Shown here piece by piece: positions 9,691 to 20,800 of a DNA stretch of 64,000 nucleotides. The stretch is from Eutreptiella sp. 'Long Island Sound 2002'. Lineage: Eukaryota > Euglenozoa > Euglenophyceae > Eutreptiales > Eutreptiaceae. The stretch's first letter is position 1. Every line of letters starts with the position of its first letter. The notes under the pieces were generated by a model. The model ran no database searches. It had not been told where the DNA came from and saw only the letters and a program-made list of their open reading frames with translations. Both the position numbers and the translations under genes were made by a program. The stretch is taken from contig OZ038378.1 of the NCBI GenBank assembly GCA_964036045.1, positions 24,603,935 to 24,667,934 on the forward strand, written 5' to 3'.

Positions 9691-10400
9691 AAAGATGTCC
9701 TTGAATTATGCCCTAGGTCTTTTGATGTATTCCTGCAGGTTTTGTAGTTGAAAACCCCAAACCAAAGCAGCAAGTAGAGCAAGGACTGAATGTGGATCGA
9801 ATCAATGATTGGTTTTGGAATCCAGTGTAACACAGAAGGGCTGCAGATAGACAAAGCAGGTATATGCACATAGATTCAATCACAAATGGATAATACAAAA
9901 GGTTTTATGTGAAAATTGGTCAGACTCTAGCCTCAGGGGTTGAAATAGGCACTTCATGTGCACTCTTTTGGGTGAAATGGTGCTGGTTAGGACTGAGGGG
10001 CATAGATGTCAGGACCACACAGAAAATGACTTGGCCAAGCAACTGAATTCAGAAACAGTTACAAAGTAGGACCACAATAAGTGGAAGAAACAATTGAGCA
10101 TAGGGGTCTTGGGGTGGGAGACCACTTGGGCTTAACCTCCAAGGCCAACAAGCATGAAATGCCTGGTTTATTTTGGTATGTCCTCCATGAAGGAAGGTAC
10201 CTCCGCTCAGTTGAGTGGTAGGGGTGAACTTCATGGGGGGGGCTAGGGTCACAACCCTAGTTACTTTGAGAAAGTGTACTTTAGGCAACAAAAGAGTGAT
10301 AAAAACACTTAAGTTTGTCTCAGCATCAACAAAGGGCTTTAAGGGGGGCTTAGCCTGGATCAAGCCCTCCAAGAAAGACATGGCAGTGACTTTTTCTTAC
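9691..10400 (-). repeat. 5' LTR of TE1
   Basis: About 710 bp between the primer-binding site and the point where similarity to the window start begins. Only the first 90 bases can be compared with the 3' LTR. The outer end has no clear TG/CA terminus; the shared sequence begins near AGTAAGAAAA on the sense strand. No coding sequence is visible. Confidence 0.7.
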
Positions 10401-10411
10401 TTGTTGGAGTC

Positions 10412-10479
10412 GGATCAACAGCCACAGGCGCAGCCGGATCAACAGCCGCAGACGCAGCCGGATCAGCAGCCGCAAGCAG
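10412..10479 (+). repeat. Three 24-bp tandem repeats in the TE2 3' flank
   Basis: Two full units and one partial unit starting ggatcaacagcc, at 10412, 10436 and 10460. They lie between the TE2 pol stop and the TE1 LTR. On the plus strand they would encode a Gln/Pro-rich peptide, but there is no support for a gene there. Confidence 0.7.
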
Positions 10480-10567
10480 GTGAGGAATGCTCCGAGACGG
10501 TGTCCGTGAACGTGCTCGATCTTTCGCCCGTGGAGTCGGCTGACTTGGGAGAAGAGTCTTCGGGTTC

Positions 10568-11206
10568 TTACTTGTTGTGCTTTTCGTGCTCCTTCTTACT
10601 CTTGGTCTCCGCTAGTTTGAGCCTTTTCTGCAATTCTTTGGCGTCGCAGTAGTCCCGAAATACCGAACTCACATTTCCTTGGTCCAAAAAAAACGCCGTG
10701 TAGGGTTCCCACGTTGCCTCTGCCATAGAGTAACCCTCCCACTTGACCAAGAATCTCCAGCCATGCCTGTACTTCGAACGCAGAAGTGCTTCCACCTTGT
10801 AAAAACCCTTTGCCTTCATCTCCTTCGCGTCCATATCCGGCAGCTGTCCTTCTCCTTCAGAGTCCTCCGCGCTGCCGAGCTCCGACGTCATGTCCTCATC
10901 CTGATCGTCGTTGACCTCATCCCCCTCAGCCGCCACTTCGTCTTCGAAACCCTCCAAATCCAGGTTGTACTTGTCCATCAGGGTGTACCTCTTGAGAAAA
11001 GAGAAGCCGACTTCGATCTCTCCCCCTAACCTCGGGCTTGCGCGTACTTTAACCGAACTAGGACCCACATCCGTGACCATAAAAGGACCATAGTAGGGTA
11101 GGTCTAGATCGTTCTTTTTCCAGCGTGGTAACCTCCTGTGGTGCACGAGTATCATGTCTCCGATTTGGTATTCGACGGGTTTGCGCCCACGGTTGCTGCC
11201 TGTGTT
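10568..11206 (-). pseudogene. TE2 Pol C-terminus: integrase tail and chromodomain
   Basis: Same frame as the integrase piece, separated by TAG at 11207-11209. The tail contains IGDMILVHHRRLP, the SH3-like integrase C-terminal segment shared with TE1 (VGDLVLVHHSRLP). An acidic linker follows, then a chromodomain with KYRHGWRFLVKWEGYS and ATWEP, which keeps the aromatic residues that TE1 has partly lost. A basic tail follows and the ORF ends in TAA. Confidence 0.8.
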
Positions 11207-12001
11207 CTAACGTTCTCTGATCCTCTGAAGCAGTTCTTTGGCCTTGCTTGCCAACGTCGCTTGCTTCTCCATCCACTCTTTCACCTTAGGATTCGCGTCC
11301 TGCAGCGTCGGGAACTCCATGTGGAAACCAGGACGACCGACGAAGAGCTCGTGCGGTGAGAAACCAGTACGCTCGGACACCTGGTTGATCATCAGGTATA
11401 TTGCGTACGGTAGGACTCTCAACCAGTTCCTCCCCTTCTCCTGTGCCATGAGGATCAGCATCACTGTTTTGAAGGAGCGGATTTGCCTCTGGCAGAGTGC
11501 ATTCCTGGTGCGTAGATAGGGCGTACCGAATTGTATCTCGCAACCAAGAGTCTCCAGTACTCCCCTGTACCAGGTGCCTGCTGCTGTTAAGCGCACGTCC
11601 TGATCAGAGTGGATGACCTTCGGTAAACCATAGACTTGTACCCATTCTTCAAACAAAGTCTTCAGCACGGTTTCGCTATCCGTCTTCTTGTTCATAGGGA
11701 AGACCCTCGCGAATCTGGAGAGCCCGCACGTGACCATCAATGCAAAGTTGTGCCCCGCATAGTGGGGCAGGTGCATGAAGTCGAGGTACAAGACAGAGTT
11801 CACCATATGAGGTATGGGCAGGTTTTCCATTTCTCCGCGATCGATTTGACTGTTGGGTTTCCCGGGGATGCAGTGGCAGTCTTTCGTCACTTCGGTCATA
11901 AGTCTCTTCTTCTCTGACTCATTCTTGTTGCAGTGAAAGTGGCGGTCGAAAAACCATACGGACCTCTGCACTGCAGGATGACCGTTGACCGTGTGGCTCC
12001 A
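11207..12001 (-). pseudogene. TE2 integrase core (catalytic Glu replaced)
   Basis: Open segment between TGA (12002-12004) and TAG (11207-11209), both in the pol frame. The first two acidic residues are present in LYLDFMH and HSDQDVR. The third site reads ALCQRQIR where TE1 has PLCERQNR, so the catalytic Glu is Gln. The copy should therefore not integrate even if the stops were suppressed. The TGA and TAG both fall where a Gln is expected by comparison with TE1 (LQWSH) or by context (RER-stop-NTG), which fits single-base decay. Confidence 0.8.
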
Positions 12002-13303
12002 TCAAAGTGTTTCCTCGAGATGGGATTCAGGTACACAGACTCGATCTTCCTTGTACAGCGCGTCTTTAGTCATTGCCCACTGTTCGCGAGCGATCAGCTT
12101 GACCTGCCCTGGTTGCAGTTCCTTCATAATCGCAGCGTAATCCTTCAACAGTTCCTTCTTTCCCCACTTGTTCTGCGGTTGCGTGGTCTTCATGAACAGG
12201 TCGAGCTGCACATGCATCTTGGCGAACGCGTCCTTTGCCATTTCCTCGGAAGATTGCCCACAGCGTTCGTCGAACGAGTTGCGGCTCAGGTAATCGCTTA
12301 GCTCGTTTTTGAGTCCTTGGATGTGGTGAACGGATAGTTGTAGTAGGGATAGGAATACCCACCATCGCCGTAGTCTTTTTTGTTCGGGAGGCGGTGTGTC
12401 CATAAAGTACTTGACCGAATCCTGATCACAGAGCCAGGTGACTGGGTTGTTACCAATGATCCTCTGTTGACTGCCCAGGACCAGTACTCCTCCCAACAGT
12501 TCGTGCTGGTACGTGTAGTACTTGGAGCGCGCTGCATTCCACTTCCAATTCCAATGTCCAAGTGGAACAAGTCGCCATTCGTCTTCGTTGTACGAATGCT
12601 TCAGACTGCCGTCTCGGTTCACTCCTTGTGTTCTGAGCCTTTCATCGATTTCGTGACACTTTTCAGGTCGGAGCACTTGCCATTGAAAGAGAGTACCGCC
12701 TCCGCCCACGTTCAAACCGTCCGAGACGAAGACAATCTCTCCTTTCGGTCGCGGCACTCCCAGAGGTATTGCTTTGCAGATTTTCTCCTTCAGTTCCTCC
12801 AACTTGTTTTTCTCCTCGTCTGTCCATTTCCATGGGGTTTTGTCTTTGATGAGGTCGGTCAGTATGGCCGAAGACTCAGTGAAATTCCTCACATGGCGCC
12901 TGCAGAAGTTGCAACCTCCGATAAATTGCCTTATCTTCTTGACTCCTTCGGCTTTCCCCTTGACTCCATCGCTCGTAAAATCCATCAGTGGCTTCAGTTT
13001 GTCCTCACACGGTCCCCAGTGACCGTCTCCCACTCGGAATCCAAGGTACTCCAGCTCAGTTTTGAGGAATTCGCATTTCTCCAGTTTGATACGGAGATTC
13101 TGCTCCACACACACCTCGAAAAACTCCGACAGCAACAGCAGGTGGTCCTCGATCGAGTTCGTGCCTAGCAGCATGTCGTCGATGTGAGCTTCGGCAACCG
13201 CTATTCGTTCAAGCAACGCCTGGACTGCGGGTCGCTGCTTGAGGATGGTGAGCACCTGGTTCAACAACTCCTGGAACAGCGCGGGGGCGTTTGGCGATAC
13301 CAA
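12002..13303 (-). pseudogene. TE2 RT palm/thumb and RNase H
   Basis: Starts at NAPALFQELLNQ, after a one-base frame change from the upstream RT piece (sense AAA where AA would keep the frame). It contains the RT catalytic pair in AHIDDMLLG, the connection region, and RNase H motifs VFVSDG, YQHELLGG, WLCDQDS and ELSDYLSR. In the first RNase H motif SDG replaces the SDA/TDA usual in this family. It ends at TGA, in frame with integrase. Confidence 0.82.
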
Positions 13304-14570
13304 AGGGCATGACCAGCCATCGGAACACCCTTCTGTTTGGTGTCCGAAACGCCATCAACTCCTTGGCGGGCTCCGTCAAATTGACTTGCCAAAACCCTGA
13401 TCCTTTGTCCATCTTGGACTTGAACTGGCACGACGCGGCAATTTCCATGGTGTTTTCCATCACAGGGAGACTGCCGGCGTGCAGTTTGATCATTTTGTTC
13501 AGCTTGCGATAGTCGACGACTAGCCTTTTCGCTGTCGATCCAGGTTTGGCCACCAAGAAACACGGCGAGCAGTGCACAGGGATTTCCGTGTCCTTGTAGG
13601 CTTCGCACATCCCCGCTTCCACCAGCTCTAGGACTTGCCTCATTATCTCGTCCTGGTCCTCCTTAGAGCAGGGGTAACCTCTCGAAGTAATCCGCTGGTC
13701 CTGGTACTCGGGCTTCAACTCTAAGTCCATTCTGACCAGTTTCTTGCTTGACCCGGGAGGTGGTAAAGGTCCGAAGGCTTCTTCGTACCTTGCGAGGACT
13801 TCAGCGACTCGGGGATCGTGTTCTTGGATCTTGTTCTTAAAATCCTCAGAAGCCGCCAGATTGCTTTGCCCAAACTCCTGCTTGAGTGTAAGTACTTCTT
13901 TGATCTCGTCAGGATCCAGTTGGTGAAATTGACAGAGGTCGAGACTTCCGTGACACTAGTCGCAGCAGTGAGTATGTTCTTTCGCGCTCTGATCGCCGTA
14001 TTCCTGCAGTAGTTCACGCACCTCTCGCTGAGTTAGAGTACTCGCTTGGTGACAGTGACACACGTGGGACATCTCCCACGGTCCTTAATACTGGCAGGTG
14101 CAGGCTGACGGATCGTCGTGGTTTTCAGGGATATAGACACTCGTACCCCATTTCATCTTAAGCTTCAGTTGCTTTTCTCGCCATTGTCCTCTCTTCTGAT
14201 TTTCTTGTAGGTGTTCTACGCAATGAAAGAGAAGTTGTTTGATATCCTCCTTCTCGTGCTCCCCGACGGGCCAACTGTCCTTGCTGGGCTTCGCCCACTG
14301 AGGATCCTTCTTCTCGGAGTGGGTCGTCTTGTCGGCTACCATGCACGCAAAGGCGAGTAAGCACTTGGCTTGGTCATCGAGTTGTCCTCGTTGCGGAGGT
14401 AAGTCAGGTTCAGTTTTGAGTAGTAGTGCGTCCACCAAATCGTCCCATTTCACTGATTGCCACCCTTTGGAGTTGTGAATCGGGATCGTCGACACACTCG
14501 GATTCCTTGTGTTGTCTCCTGTGTTTGCTGCACAGGTCTCCTCCTCTTCCTCCGCTATCAGTTTCCACGT
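13295..14570 (-). pseudogene. TE2 linker and N-terminal RT fingers
   Basis: One frame with TAA (14085) and TAG (13956) inside it. The 3' part, from about 13934 down, matches TE1 RT: an acidic helix, the PLPPPGSSKKLV segment, MDLELKPEY, VHCSPCFLVAKPGS, LVVDYRKLN and MPFG. The 5' part (14085-14570) is a charged linker of about 130 residues between the methyltransferase-like module and RT, with no recognised domain. A one-base frame change near 14570 joins it to protease. Confidence 0.75.
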
Positions 14571-15678
14571 CCAGCGTCGGAGCGTTGACGACAGGTTCTC
14601 GTTCCTCCCATTTGACCTCAGGGTGATCAGGGAAGTTGGAGAGCATCTTTGGTTTCCCCCAACCCCGGTTCTGCCTTGTGACCCACTGTACCTCCTCCTG
14701 GTCGAGTTCCTCCATCAGTACGGGTATGGTATCCCCGTCCAGTAGATAGAGACATGTCCGCCCTGAAGGTTTTGGTAAAATTTCTTCACTCCCATCTTGG
14801 CTGTACATCAGCAGGTCGGGTAGGATGATCTTCGAGATAGTCAGTCTTTCGAGGATTTCTTTCCACTGCGCTCCTTTACTTTCCCATTTCTTCCCTTCTG
14901 GTACTACTAAAACTAAGCGCGCTCGGTCGATCGCCACCTTGACCAGAACTCTTAAGAGTCGGGAGAACCTTGGATTTGAGTACAACTGCTTCCACCTTTG
15001 TAGCCAGCCCCAATGGTACCAAAAGGCGGAGTTGTCCTTGCGGTTGCAGTAAAATTGTGAGTCCGCATTCTGCTTCGAAGCAAACAGCTCAATGAAGTCT
15101 GAACCCGTCTGATCTCCTTCCAAAGATAAGTACGCAAACCCTTGTCTCTTCATCTCCGTCGAAAGCTTGTAGTTCTCAGTACGAGCGAGCTGCACGTGGA
15201 GGGCCAACATACCTTCCAGCTTCATGTCTGCGCCTAAATTGACCGACAGACCTTGGATGACCTGCACGGAGGGTTTTGGTTTGGTGTCCTCGTTCAGTGG
15301 GACTTCCACGAGTTGCCCATTTCTCTGAACCAGTAAATGGTGGGGCGCTTGCAGGGAGAGGTACTTGATGTGCGGGTTGGCTTCAAAGAAGTAGTTTCCC
15401 AGGATCACGTCAAACGCGTCGGTGTCAAAGGTGGCGAACGAGAAAGGGATGTCCTCTTCTCCCACGTGAACAACTCCTTCTGTCTCCCCACTTATCAGCT
15501 GTACAGCTCCGTTGCCAACCGTGACTCCGAAAATTTCACCCATTTGCGTCTGGCCTTGCTCCACCAGTCTCTCTGCCACTAAGCTGTTACTGGCGCCCGT
15601 GTCGGGTAACCCGTGATACTTTTGCTCCCCCATTGAGACCAGGCACGCGTAGAGCCTCTTTCCCGAGGTCCCACCCCC
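14410..15678 (-). CDS. TE2 protease with methyltransferase-like module
   Basis: In frame with Gag across the UAG at 15679-15681; a possible internal ATG is at 15631-15633. Retropepsin motif PDTGAS at about 15592-15606, then DVILGNYF. Between about 14860 and 15096 come IELFAS, NSAFWYHW, YSNPRFS and LVLVVPEG. This is the same module as in TE1 but with NPRF in place of NPPF, so motif IV is altered. Downstream residues become acidic and the frame changes near 14570. The segment above about 15010 is duplicated in TE3. Confidence 0.75.
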   Translation of the reverse strand, partial: GGGTSGKRLYACLVSMGEQKYHGLPDTGASNSLVAERLVEQGQTQMGEIFGVTVGNGAVQLISGETEGVVHVGEEDIPFSFATFDTDAFDVILGNYFFEANPHIKYLSLQAPHHLLVQRNGQLVEVPLNEDTKPKPSVQVIQGLSVNLGADMKLEGMLALHVQLARTENYKLSTEMKRQGFAYLSLEGDQTGSDFIELFASKQNADSQFYCNRKDNSAFWYHWGWLQRWKQLYSNPRFSRLLRVLVKVAIDRARLVLVVPEGKKWESKGAQWKEILERLTISKIILPDLLMYSQDGSEEILPKPSGRTCLYLLDGDTIPVLMEELDQEEVQWVTRQNRGWGKPKMLSNFPDHPEVKWEEREPVVNAPTLDVETDSGGRGGDLCSKHRRQHKESECVDDPDSQLQRVAISEMGRFGGRTTTQN

Positions 15679-15681
15679 CTA
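15661..15681 (-). promoter_or_regulatory. TE2 gag UAG with GGG GGU GGG context
   Basis: Sense strand reads AAG UAG GGG GGU GGG ACC UCG. It is the second of four gag UAG junctions in the window with the same G-rich downstream motif, and protease lies in the same frame. Confidence 0.65.
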
Positions 15682-16263
15682 CTTCTGTGCGGCCTGAAAG
15701 GGTTTGAGTGGAATCCCGTGCTTCTCGCATTGCTTGAGAAGGTACTTCTCCATGGAAAACAGCTTCCTCTTCTTTTTGTTGCTTCCTTCCTCTTCAGGTG
15801 CTGCCACAGGAGCGGGATTCGGTGCTGGCTTTGGTGAAGGTGCAGGCTTCGGCGCAGGCTTCAGAAATGGCTGCGCGGCCGGCTTGGGATTAACAGGTTG
15901 ACCTTGCTGTGGTGCTTGCTGTTGCGCATTCAAGTCTTCTTGTTGTTTCTTGTCATCCTTTTGCTTCTTCCAACAGTTCGACGCTGCGTGGTTCCTTTTT
16001 TCACAGTATTCGCAGTAGATCGTAACCTTGACAGCAGGTGGAGGATGTTCTTGCGTCCATTGCCAGCCTCTTCCACCTTTGCCTTTGCCGCCGCCTCGCC
16101 CTCGACCTTTTCCTTTTCTTTTGCCACCGCCTTTGCCTTCTCTTTTGCCTTCGCAGGTAAACAGTTTGGCCTCAGCGTTGTACTGCGCGTAGTTGAGGTG
16201 CGCGTGGCGGTCGGCGGCTTGATCAGACTCTCGCTCCATAGACAGGGGTTTAAGCAGTCTTAG
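15679..16263 (-). pseudogene. TE2 Gag nucleocapsid end, truncated at the repeat junction
   Basis: About 195 codons of Gag remain. A CCHC knuckle, CEYCEKRNHAASNC (about 15971-16012), sits between a Lys/Gly-rich stretch and a Pro/Ala/Lys-rich tail. The segment matches TE3 29301-29885. At 16263 the match stops inside the codons preceding SMERESDQAADRH, and a 7-bp repeat tail begins, so the rest of Gag was separated from this copy. Confidence 0.85.
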
Positions 16264-17125
16264 TAGGTTTGAGGTTTGAGGTTTGATTTTGTGGGTACTA
16301 GACGCCTTTTGGCCCCGGGGGGCCACCTGGTCGGGCCAGGTGATATCCTCCCCACCGGGTCCTAGTGGGGGGCCCTCCGAGACGCACCTCCTGTCTGGTG
16401 GCGGACTCCCCCAGGTTCACAGGGCTCGGAGCCCCGTCCCTCCCCGGCTTCCCCGTTTCGCCACTCCCCGGTCAGTGCATCCATTCGCAACCGTGGCTGC
16501 GGGCGCTTACCCACTGCGTCGCCCCCCTACCGCATGGTTGCCCGGGGCGCCGGCGCCGCCGGGCCCGTGCTACTGGCTTGTTGCCAGTGGGGCCCCCTTG
16601 GGCTGGCGCGGAGGCTGCCTAGCCCAGGGGTTGGGGCGTGGCGCAGTGCGCCACTACTGCCTTGGCGGGTGCAGTGCCCCGTCCGTGTGTGCGCGGCACT
16701 TGCGGCCGGTTCGGGGGGCTCGGGCCGGTACCTGGTGTTGTGTCTTCCCCGTTTCCCCCTTCCCGCCCCGAGTGTCCCGCGCTGTATGTGGCGGGCCGTC
16801 CCGTCCGGGTGTCCCTTACCCTCGCTCGCTGGTACGCCATTCCACGCGGTCTGTGCGTTCCGCGAGCTCGGTCCAGTTGCCCTTCTGGTAGTCCCCGCGT
16901 GCCCTTTGCGTGTGTGTGCGCTCGCGCTCCCGCGGCGTCTGCTGCCCCCCCCCCCCCTGGGTGGTGTGGCGTGCGCACCTCGCGCGGTCCCGGCACTGGG
17001 CGCTGGTAGGGCCGTTCCACGTGGTCCGTGCCCCTCCGCGTGTCCTGCCCCGGTCCCTTGCTCTGTCTGGTGTGCTTGGGGGGGGGGACGGTCCGGTCCA
17101 AGTTCCCCCCTACCTGGCTTGGGGA
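16264..17125 (-). repeat. R copy 1: conserved 3'-terminal repeat with 7-bp tail
   Basis: Matches 31895-32745 over about 850 bp in the same orientation. Both copies begin with gtttgag twice, then gtttgat, at the left end; on the minus strand this is a tail of CTCAAAC units, as at LINE 3' ends. This copy joins TE2 gag; the other joins the TE3 LTR. ORFs here are long only because of the high GC content. Confidence 0.75.
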
Positions 17126-17869
17126 TCTGCGCCCCCCGTGGGGCGGGTTCGTGGCGTTCGTGTGCCGGGGGGCGGGTTTGGGGGAGGGGGGGCGGCCCGT
17201 GCGCCGTGCCCCCCGTTTGTGCGGCCGGGGCGGCCAGTAGGGCGGGGGGTCGCTCTGCCTTGTTCCGTCCCTCTGCCTTCCCTAGGCAGGCAGCAAAGCG
17301 GGTGTCACTGGCGTTGTTCTGGTCAGGGGGGGCGTGGTCCCCATACCACTCCGGTTCGTGCTCGCCCGCCTTCTCTGGGCGCGATCTCTGCGGCGTCCTG
17401 GCGCGTTGGCTAGGGCTTGCTTGCTCCCCGCAGTTCCTGTGGGAGCTGGTGGCTTGGGCGGGGGGGCGGGCCGTGCTCCGGCTCCTCTCTCGGGCGGGGG
17501 GAGGGGGGATCATCCCCCCTGCCTCAGGGGGTGGGGGCCGGCGCCCCCGGGGCTTGCAGGCCGGAGGGGGGGGTGGGGGGGGGGTCGCGTCGCGGCCTCC
17601 CTGCTCCCCCTCTGGGGGGGGGGGGCGCGGTTCCCTACCCTGGCCCCCCTCTTGTCGTCGGCGCACTTCCCCCCGGCGTGCGCGTTCGGTCGGGGTCGCG
17701 GGGCCGCCCCCGGGGGGGGGTTGGGTTGGGTTGGGTTGGACTCTCCCGACTTAAAAAATGCGACGGACCCGTCTAGGTAGAAAATTTGGGTCCCCCGGGA
17801 GCGGCGCAGTCATCGGAGTAGTCACAGCACACTCCGCCTCCGAGGACCACTGCACCGCACTTGGAACTG
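17126..17869. other. GC-rich spacer with G tracts and a GGGTT run
   Basis: After the similarity to R copy 2 ends, about 750 bp of very GC-rich sequence leads to the satellite. It holds several G runs of 8 or more and four units of gggtt near 17720-17745. I see no gene. Confidence 0.5.
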
Positions 17870-20800
17870 CTTCTGGGGCCCAGCCCCTCGGCGGTCGCAC
17901 GGGGCCCTGCCCCACTCGGCTTCTGGGGCCCAGCCCCACGGCGGTCGCACGGGGCCCTGCCCCACTAGGCTTCTGGGGCCCAGCCCCACGGCGGTCGCAC
18001 GGGGCCCTGCCCCACTCGGCTTCTGGGGCCCAGCCCCACGGCGGTCGCACGGGGCCCTGCCCCACTCGGCTTCTGGGGCCCAGCCCCACGGCGGTCACAC
18101 GGGGCCCTGCCCCACTCGGCTTCTGGGGCCCAGCCCCTCGGCGGTCGCACGGGGCCCTGCCCCACTCGGCTTCTGGGGCCCAGCCCCTCGGCGGTGGCAC
18201 GGGGCCCTGCCCCACTCGGCTTCTGGGGCCCAGCCCCTCGGCGGTCGCACGGTGCCCTGCCCCACTCGGCTTCTGGGGCCCAGCCCCTCGGCGGTCGCAC
18301 GGGGCCCTGCCCGACTCGGCTTCTGGGGCCCAGCCCCACGGCGGTCGCACGGGGCCCTGCCCCACTCGGCTTCTGGGGCCCAGCCCCTCGGCGGTCGCAC
18401 GGGGCCCTGCCCCACTCGGCTTCTGGGGCCCAGCCCCTCGGTGATCGCACGGGGCCCTGCCCCACTCGGCTTCTGGAGCCCAGCCCCACGGCGGTCGCAC
18501 GGGGCCCTGCCCCACTCGGCTTCTGGGGCCCAGCCCCTCGGCGGTCGCACGGGGCCCTGCCCCACTCGGCTTCTGGGGCCCAGCCCCACGGCGGTCGCAC
18601 GGGGCCCTGCCCCACTCGGCTTCTGGGGCCCAGCCCCTCGGCGGTCGCACGGGGCCCTGCCCCACTCGGCTTCTGGGGCCCAGCCCCTCGGCGGTCGCAC
18701 GGAGCCCTGCCCCACTCGGCTTCTGGGGCCCAGCCCCACGGCGGTCGCACGGGGCCCTGCCCCACTCGGCTTCTGGGGCCCAGCCCCTCGGCGGTCGCAC
18801 GGGGCCCTGCCCCACTCGGCTTCTGGGGCCCAGCCCCACGGCGGTCGCACGGGGCCCTGCCCCACTCGGCTTCTGGGGCCCAGCCCCAAGGCGGTCGCAC
18901 GGGGCCCTGCCCCACTCGGCTTCTGGGGCCCAGCCCCTCGGCGGTCGCACGGGGCCCTGCCCCACTCGGCTTCTGGGGCCCAGCCCCTCGGCGGTCGCAC
19001 GGGGCCCTGCCCCACTCGGCTTCTGGGGCCCAGCCCCTCGGCGGTCGCACGGGGCCCTGCCCCACTCGGCTTCTGGGGCCCAGCCCCACGGCGGTCGCAC
19101 GGGGCCCTGCCCCACTCGGCTTCTGGGGCCCAGCCCCTCGGCGGTCGCACGGGGCCCTGCCCCACTCGGCTTCTGGGGCCCAGCCCCTCGGCGGTCGCAC
19201 GAAGCCCTGCCCCACTCGGCTTCTGGGGCCCAGCCCCACGGCGGTCGCACGGGGCCCTGCCCCACTCGGCTTCTGGGGCCCAGCCCCTCGGCGGTCGCAC
19301 GGGGCCCTGCCCCACTCGGCTTCTGGGGCCCAGCCCCACGGCGGTCGCACGGGGCCCTGCCCCACTCGGCTTCTGGGGCCCAGCCCCAAGGCGGTCGCAC
19401 GGGGCCCTGCCCCACTCGGCTTCTGGGGCCCAGCCCCTCGGTGATCGCACGGGGCCCTGCCCCACTCGGCTTCTGGGGCCCAGCCCCTCGGCGGTGGCAC
19501 GGGGCCCTGCCCCACTCGGCTTCTGGGGCCCAGCCCCTCGGTGATCGCACGGGGCCCTGCCCCACTCGGCTTCTGGGGCCCAGCCCCTCGGTGATCGCAC
19601 GGGGCCCTGCCCCACTCGGCTTCTGGGGCCCAGCCCCTCGGTGATCGCACGGGGCCCTGCCCCACTCGGCTTCTGGGGCCCAGCCCCTCGGCGGTCGCAC
19701 GGGGCCCTGCCCCACTCGGCTTCTGGGGCCCAGCCCCTCGGCGTTCGCACGGGGCCTTGCCCCACTTGGCTTCTGGGGCCCAGCCCCTCGGCGGTCGCAC
19801 GGGGCCCTGCCCCACTCGGCTTCTGGGGCCCAGCCCCTCGGCGTTCGCACGGGGCCCTGCCCCACTCGGCTTCTGGGGCCCAGCCCCTCGGCGGTCGCAC
19901 GGGGCCCTGCCCCACTCGGCTTCTGGGGCCCAGCCCCTCGGCGGTCGCACGGGGCCCTGCCCCACTCGGCTTCTGGGGCCCAGCCCCTCGGCGGTCGCAC
20001 GGGGCCCTGCCCCACTCGGCTTCTGGGGCCCAGCCCCACGGCGGTCGGTGATCGCACGGGGCCCTGCCCCACTCGGCTTCTGGGGCCCAGCCCCTCGGCG
20101 GTCGCACGGGGCCCTGCCCCACTCGGCTTCTGGGGCCCAGCCCCTCGGCGGTCGCACGGGGCCCTGCCCCACTCGGCTTCTGGGGCCCAGCCCCACGGTG
20201 GTCGGTGATCGCACGGGGCCCTGCCCCACTCGGCTTCTGGGGCCGAGCCCCTCGGCGGTGGCACGGGGCCCTGCCCCACTCGGCTTCTGGGGCCCAGCCC
20301 CACGGCGGTCGCACGGGGCCCTGCCCCACTCGGCTTCTGGGGCCCAGCCCCACGGCGGTCGCACGGGGCCCTGCCCCACTCGGCTTCTGGGGCCCAGCCC
20401 CTCGGCGGTCGCACGGGGCCCTGCCCCACTCGGCTTCTGGGGCCCAGCCCCTCGGCGGTCGCACGGGGCCCTGCCCCACTCGGCTTCTGGGGCCCAGCCC
20501 CACGGCGGTCGCACGGGGCCCTGCCCCACTCGGCTTCTGGGGCCCAGCCCCTCGGCGGTCGCACAGGGCCCTGCCCCACTCGGCTTCTGGGGCCCAGCCC
20601 CACGGCGGTCGCACGGGGCCCTGCCCCACTCGGCTTCTGGGGCCCAGCCCCACGGCGGTCGCACGGGGCCCTGCCCCTCTCGGCTTCTGGGGCCCAGCCC
20701 CACGGCGTTCGCACGGGGCCCTGCCCCACTCGGCTTCTGGGGCCCAGCCCCACGGCGGTCGCACGGGGCCCTGCCCCACTCGGCTTCTGGGGCCCAGCCC

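Larger units (their letters stand above)
1..10400 (-). mobile_element. TE1: nearly complete Ty3/gypsy (chromovirus-type) LTR retrotransposon
   Basis: The element reads on the minus strand. Its order is 5' LTR (9691-10400), initiator-Met primer-binding site, Gag, protease with a methyltransferase-like module, reverse transcriptase, RNase H, integrase, chromodomain, a 2.5-kb non-coding stretch, and the start of the 3' LTR, which runs off the window at base 1. The two LTR starts (1-92 and about 10311-10400) differ at 2 of about 90 positions, so the insertion looks recent. Gag, protease and pol share one frame, interrupted by UAG at 7437-7439 and UGA at 6474-6476. A frameshift splits Gag near 8629. 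It sits 168 bp downstream of the TE2 pol stop, so it inserted into TE2. The far end and target duplication lie outside the window. Confidence 0.9.
10401..16263 (-). mobile_element. TE2: decayed Ty3/gypsy element, 5' part missing
   Basis: Minus-strand element running from inside gag (16263) to just past the pol stop (10568). Its 3' LTR is not seen because TE1 begins at 10400. Gag, protease, methyltransferase-like module, RT, RNase H, integrase and chromodomain are all recognisable. The coding frame has in-frame stops at 14085 (TAA), 13956 (TAG), 12002 (TGA) and 11207 (TAG), and frame changes near 14570 and 13300. The gag end abuts the tail of another repeat at 16264. The segment from about 15010 to 16263 is about 97% identical to 28636-29885 in TE3. 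Confidence 0.85.

Noticed and set aside
10215-10652. Plus-strand 145-codon ORF with Gln/Pro repeats
   Set aside because: Spans the TE1 LTR edge, the 24-bp repeats and the antisense of TE2 pol; explained by those features.
6474-14087. Genetic code change (UAG, UGA or UAA as sense)
   Set aside because: Only the gag UAG is conserved. Other stops are of all kinds, sit at varied places, and occur with frameshifts and lost catalytic residues; true ORF ends use TAA, TGA and TAG normally.
17720-17745. Telomere because of gggtt repeats
   Set aside because: Only four units, internal, and lying between other repeats; likely a microsatellite or old LINE tail.
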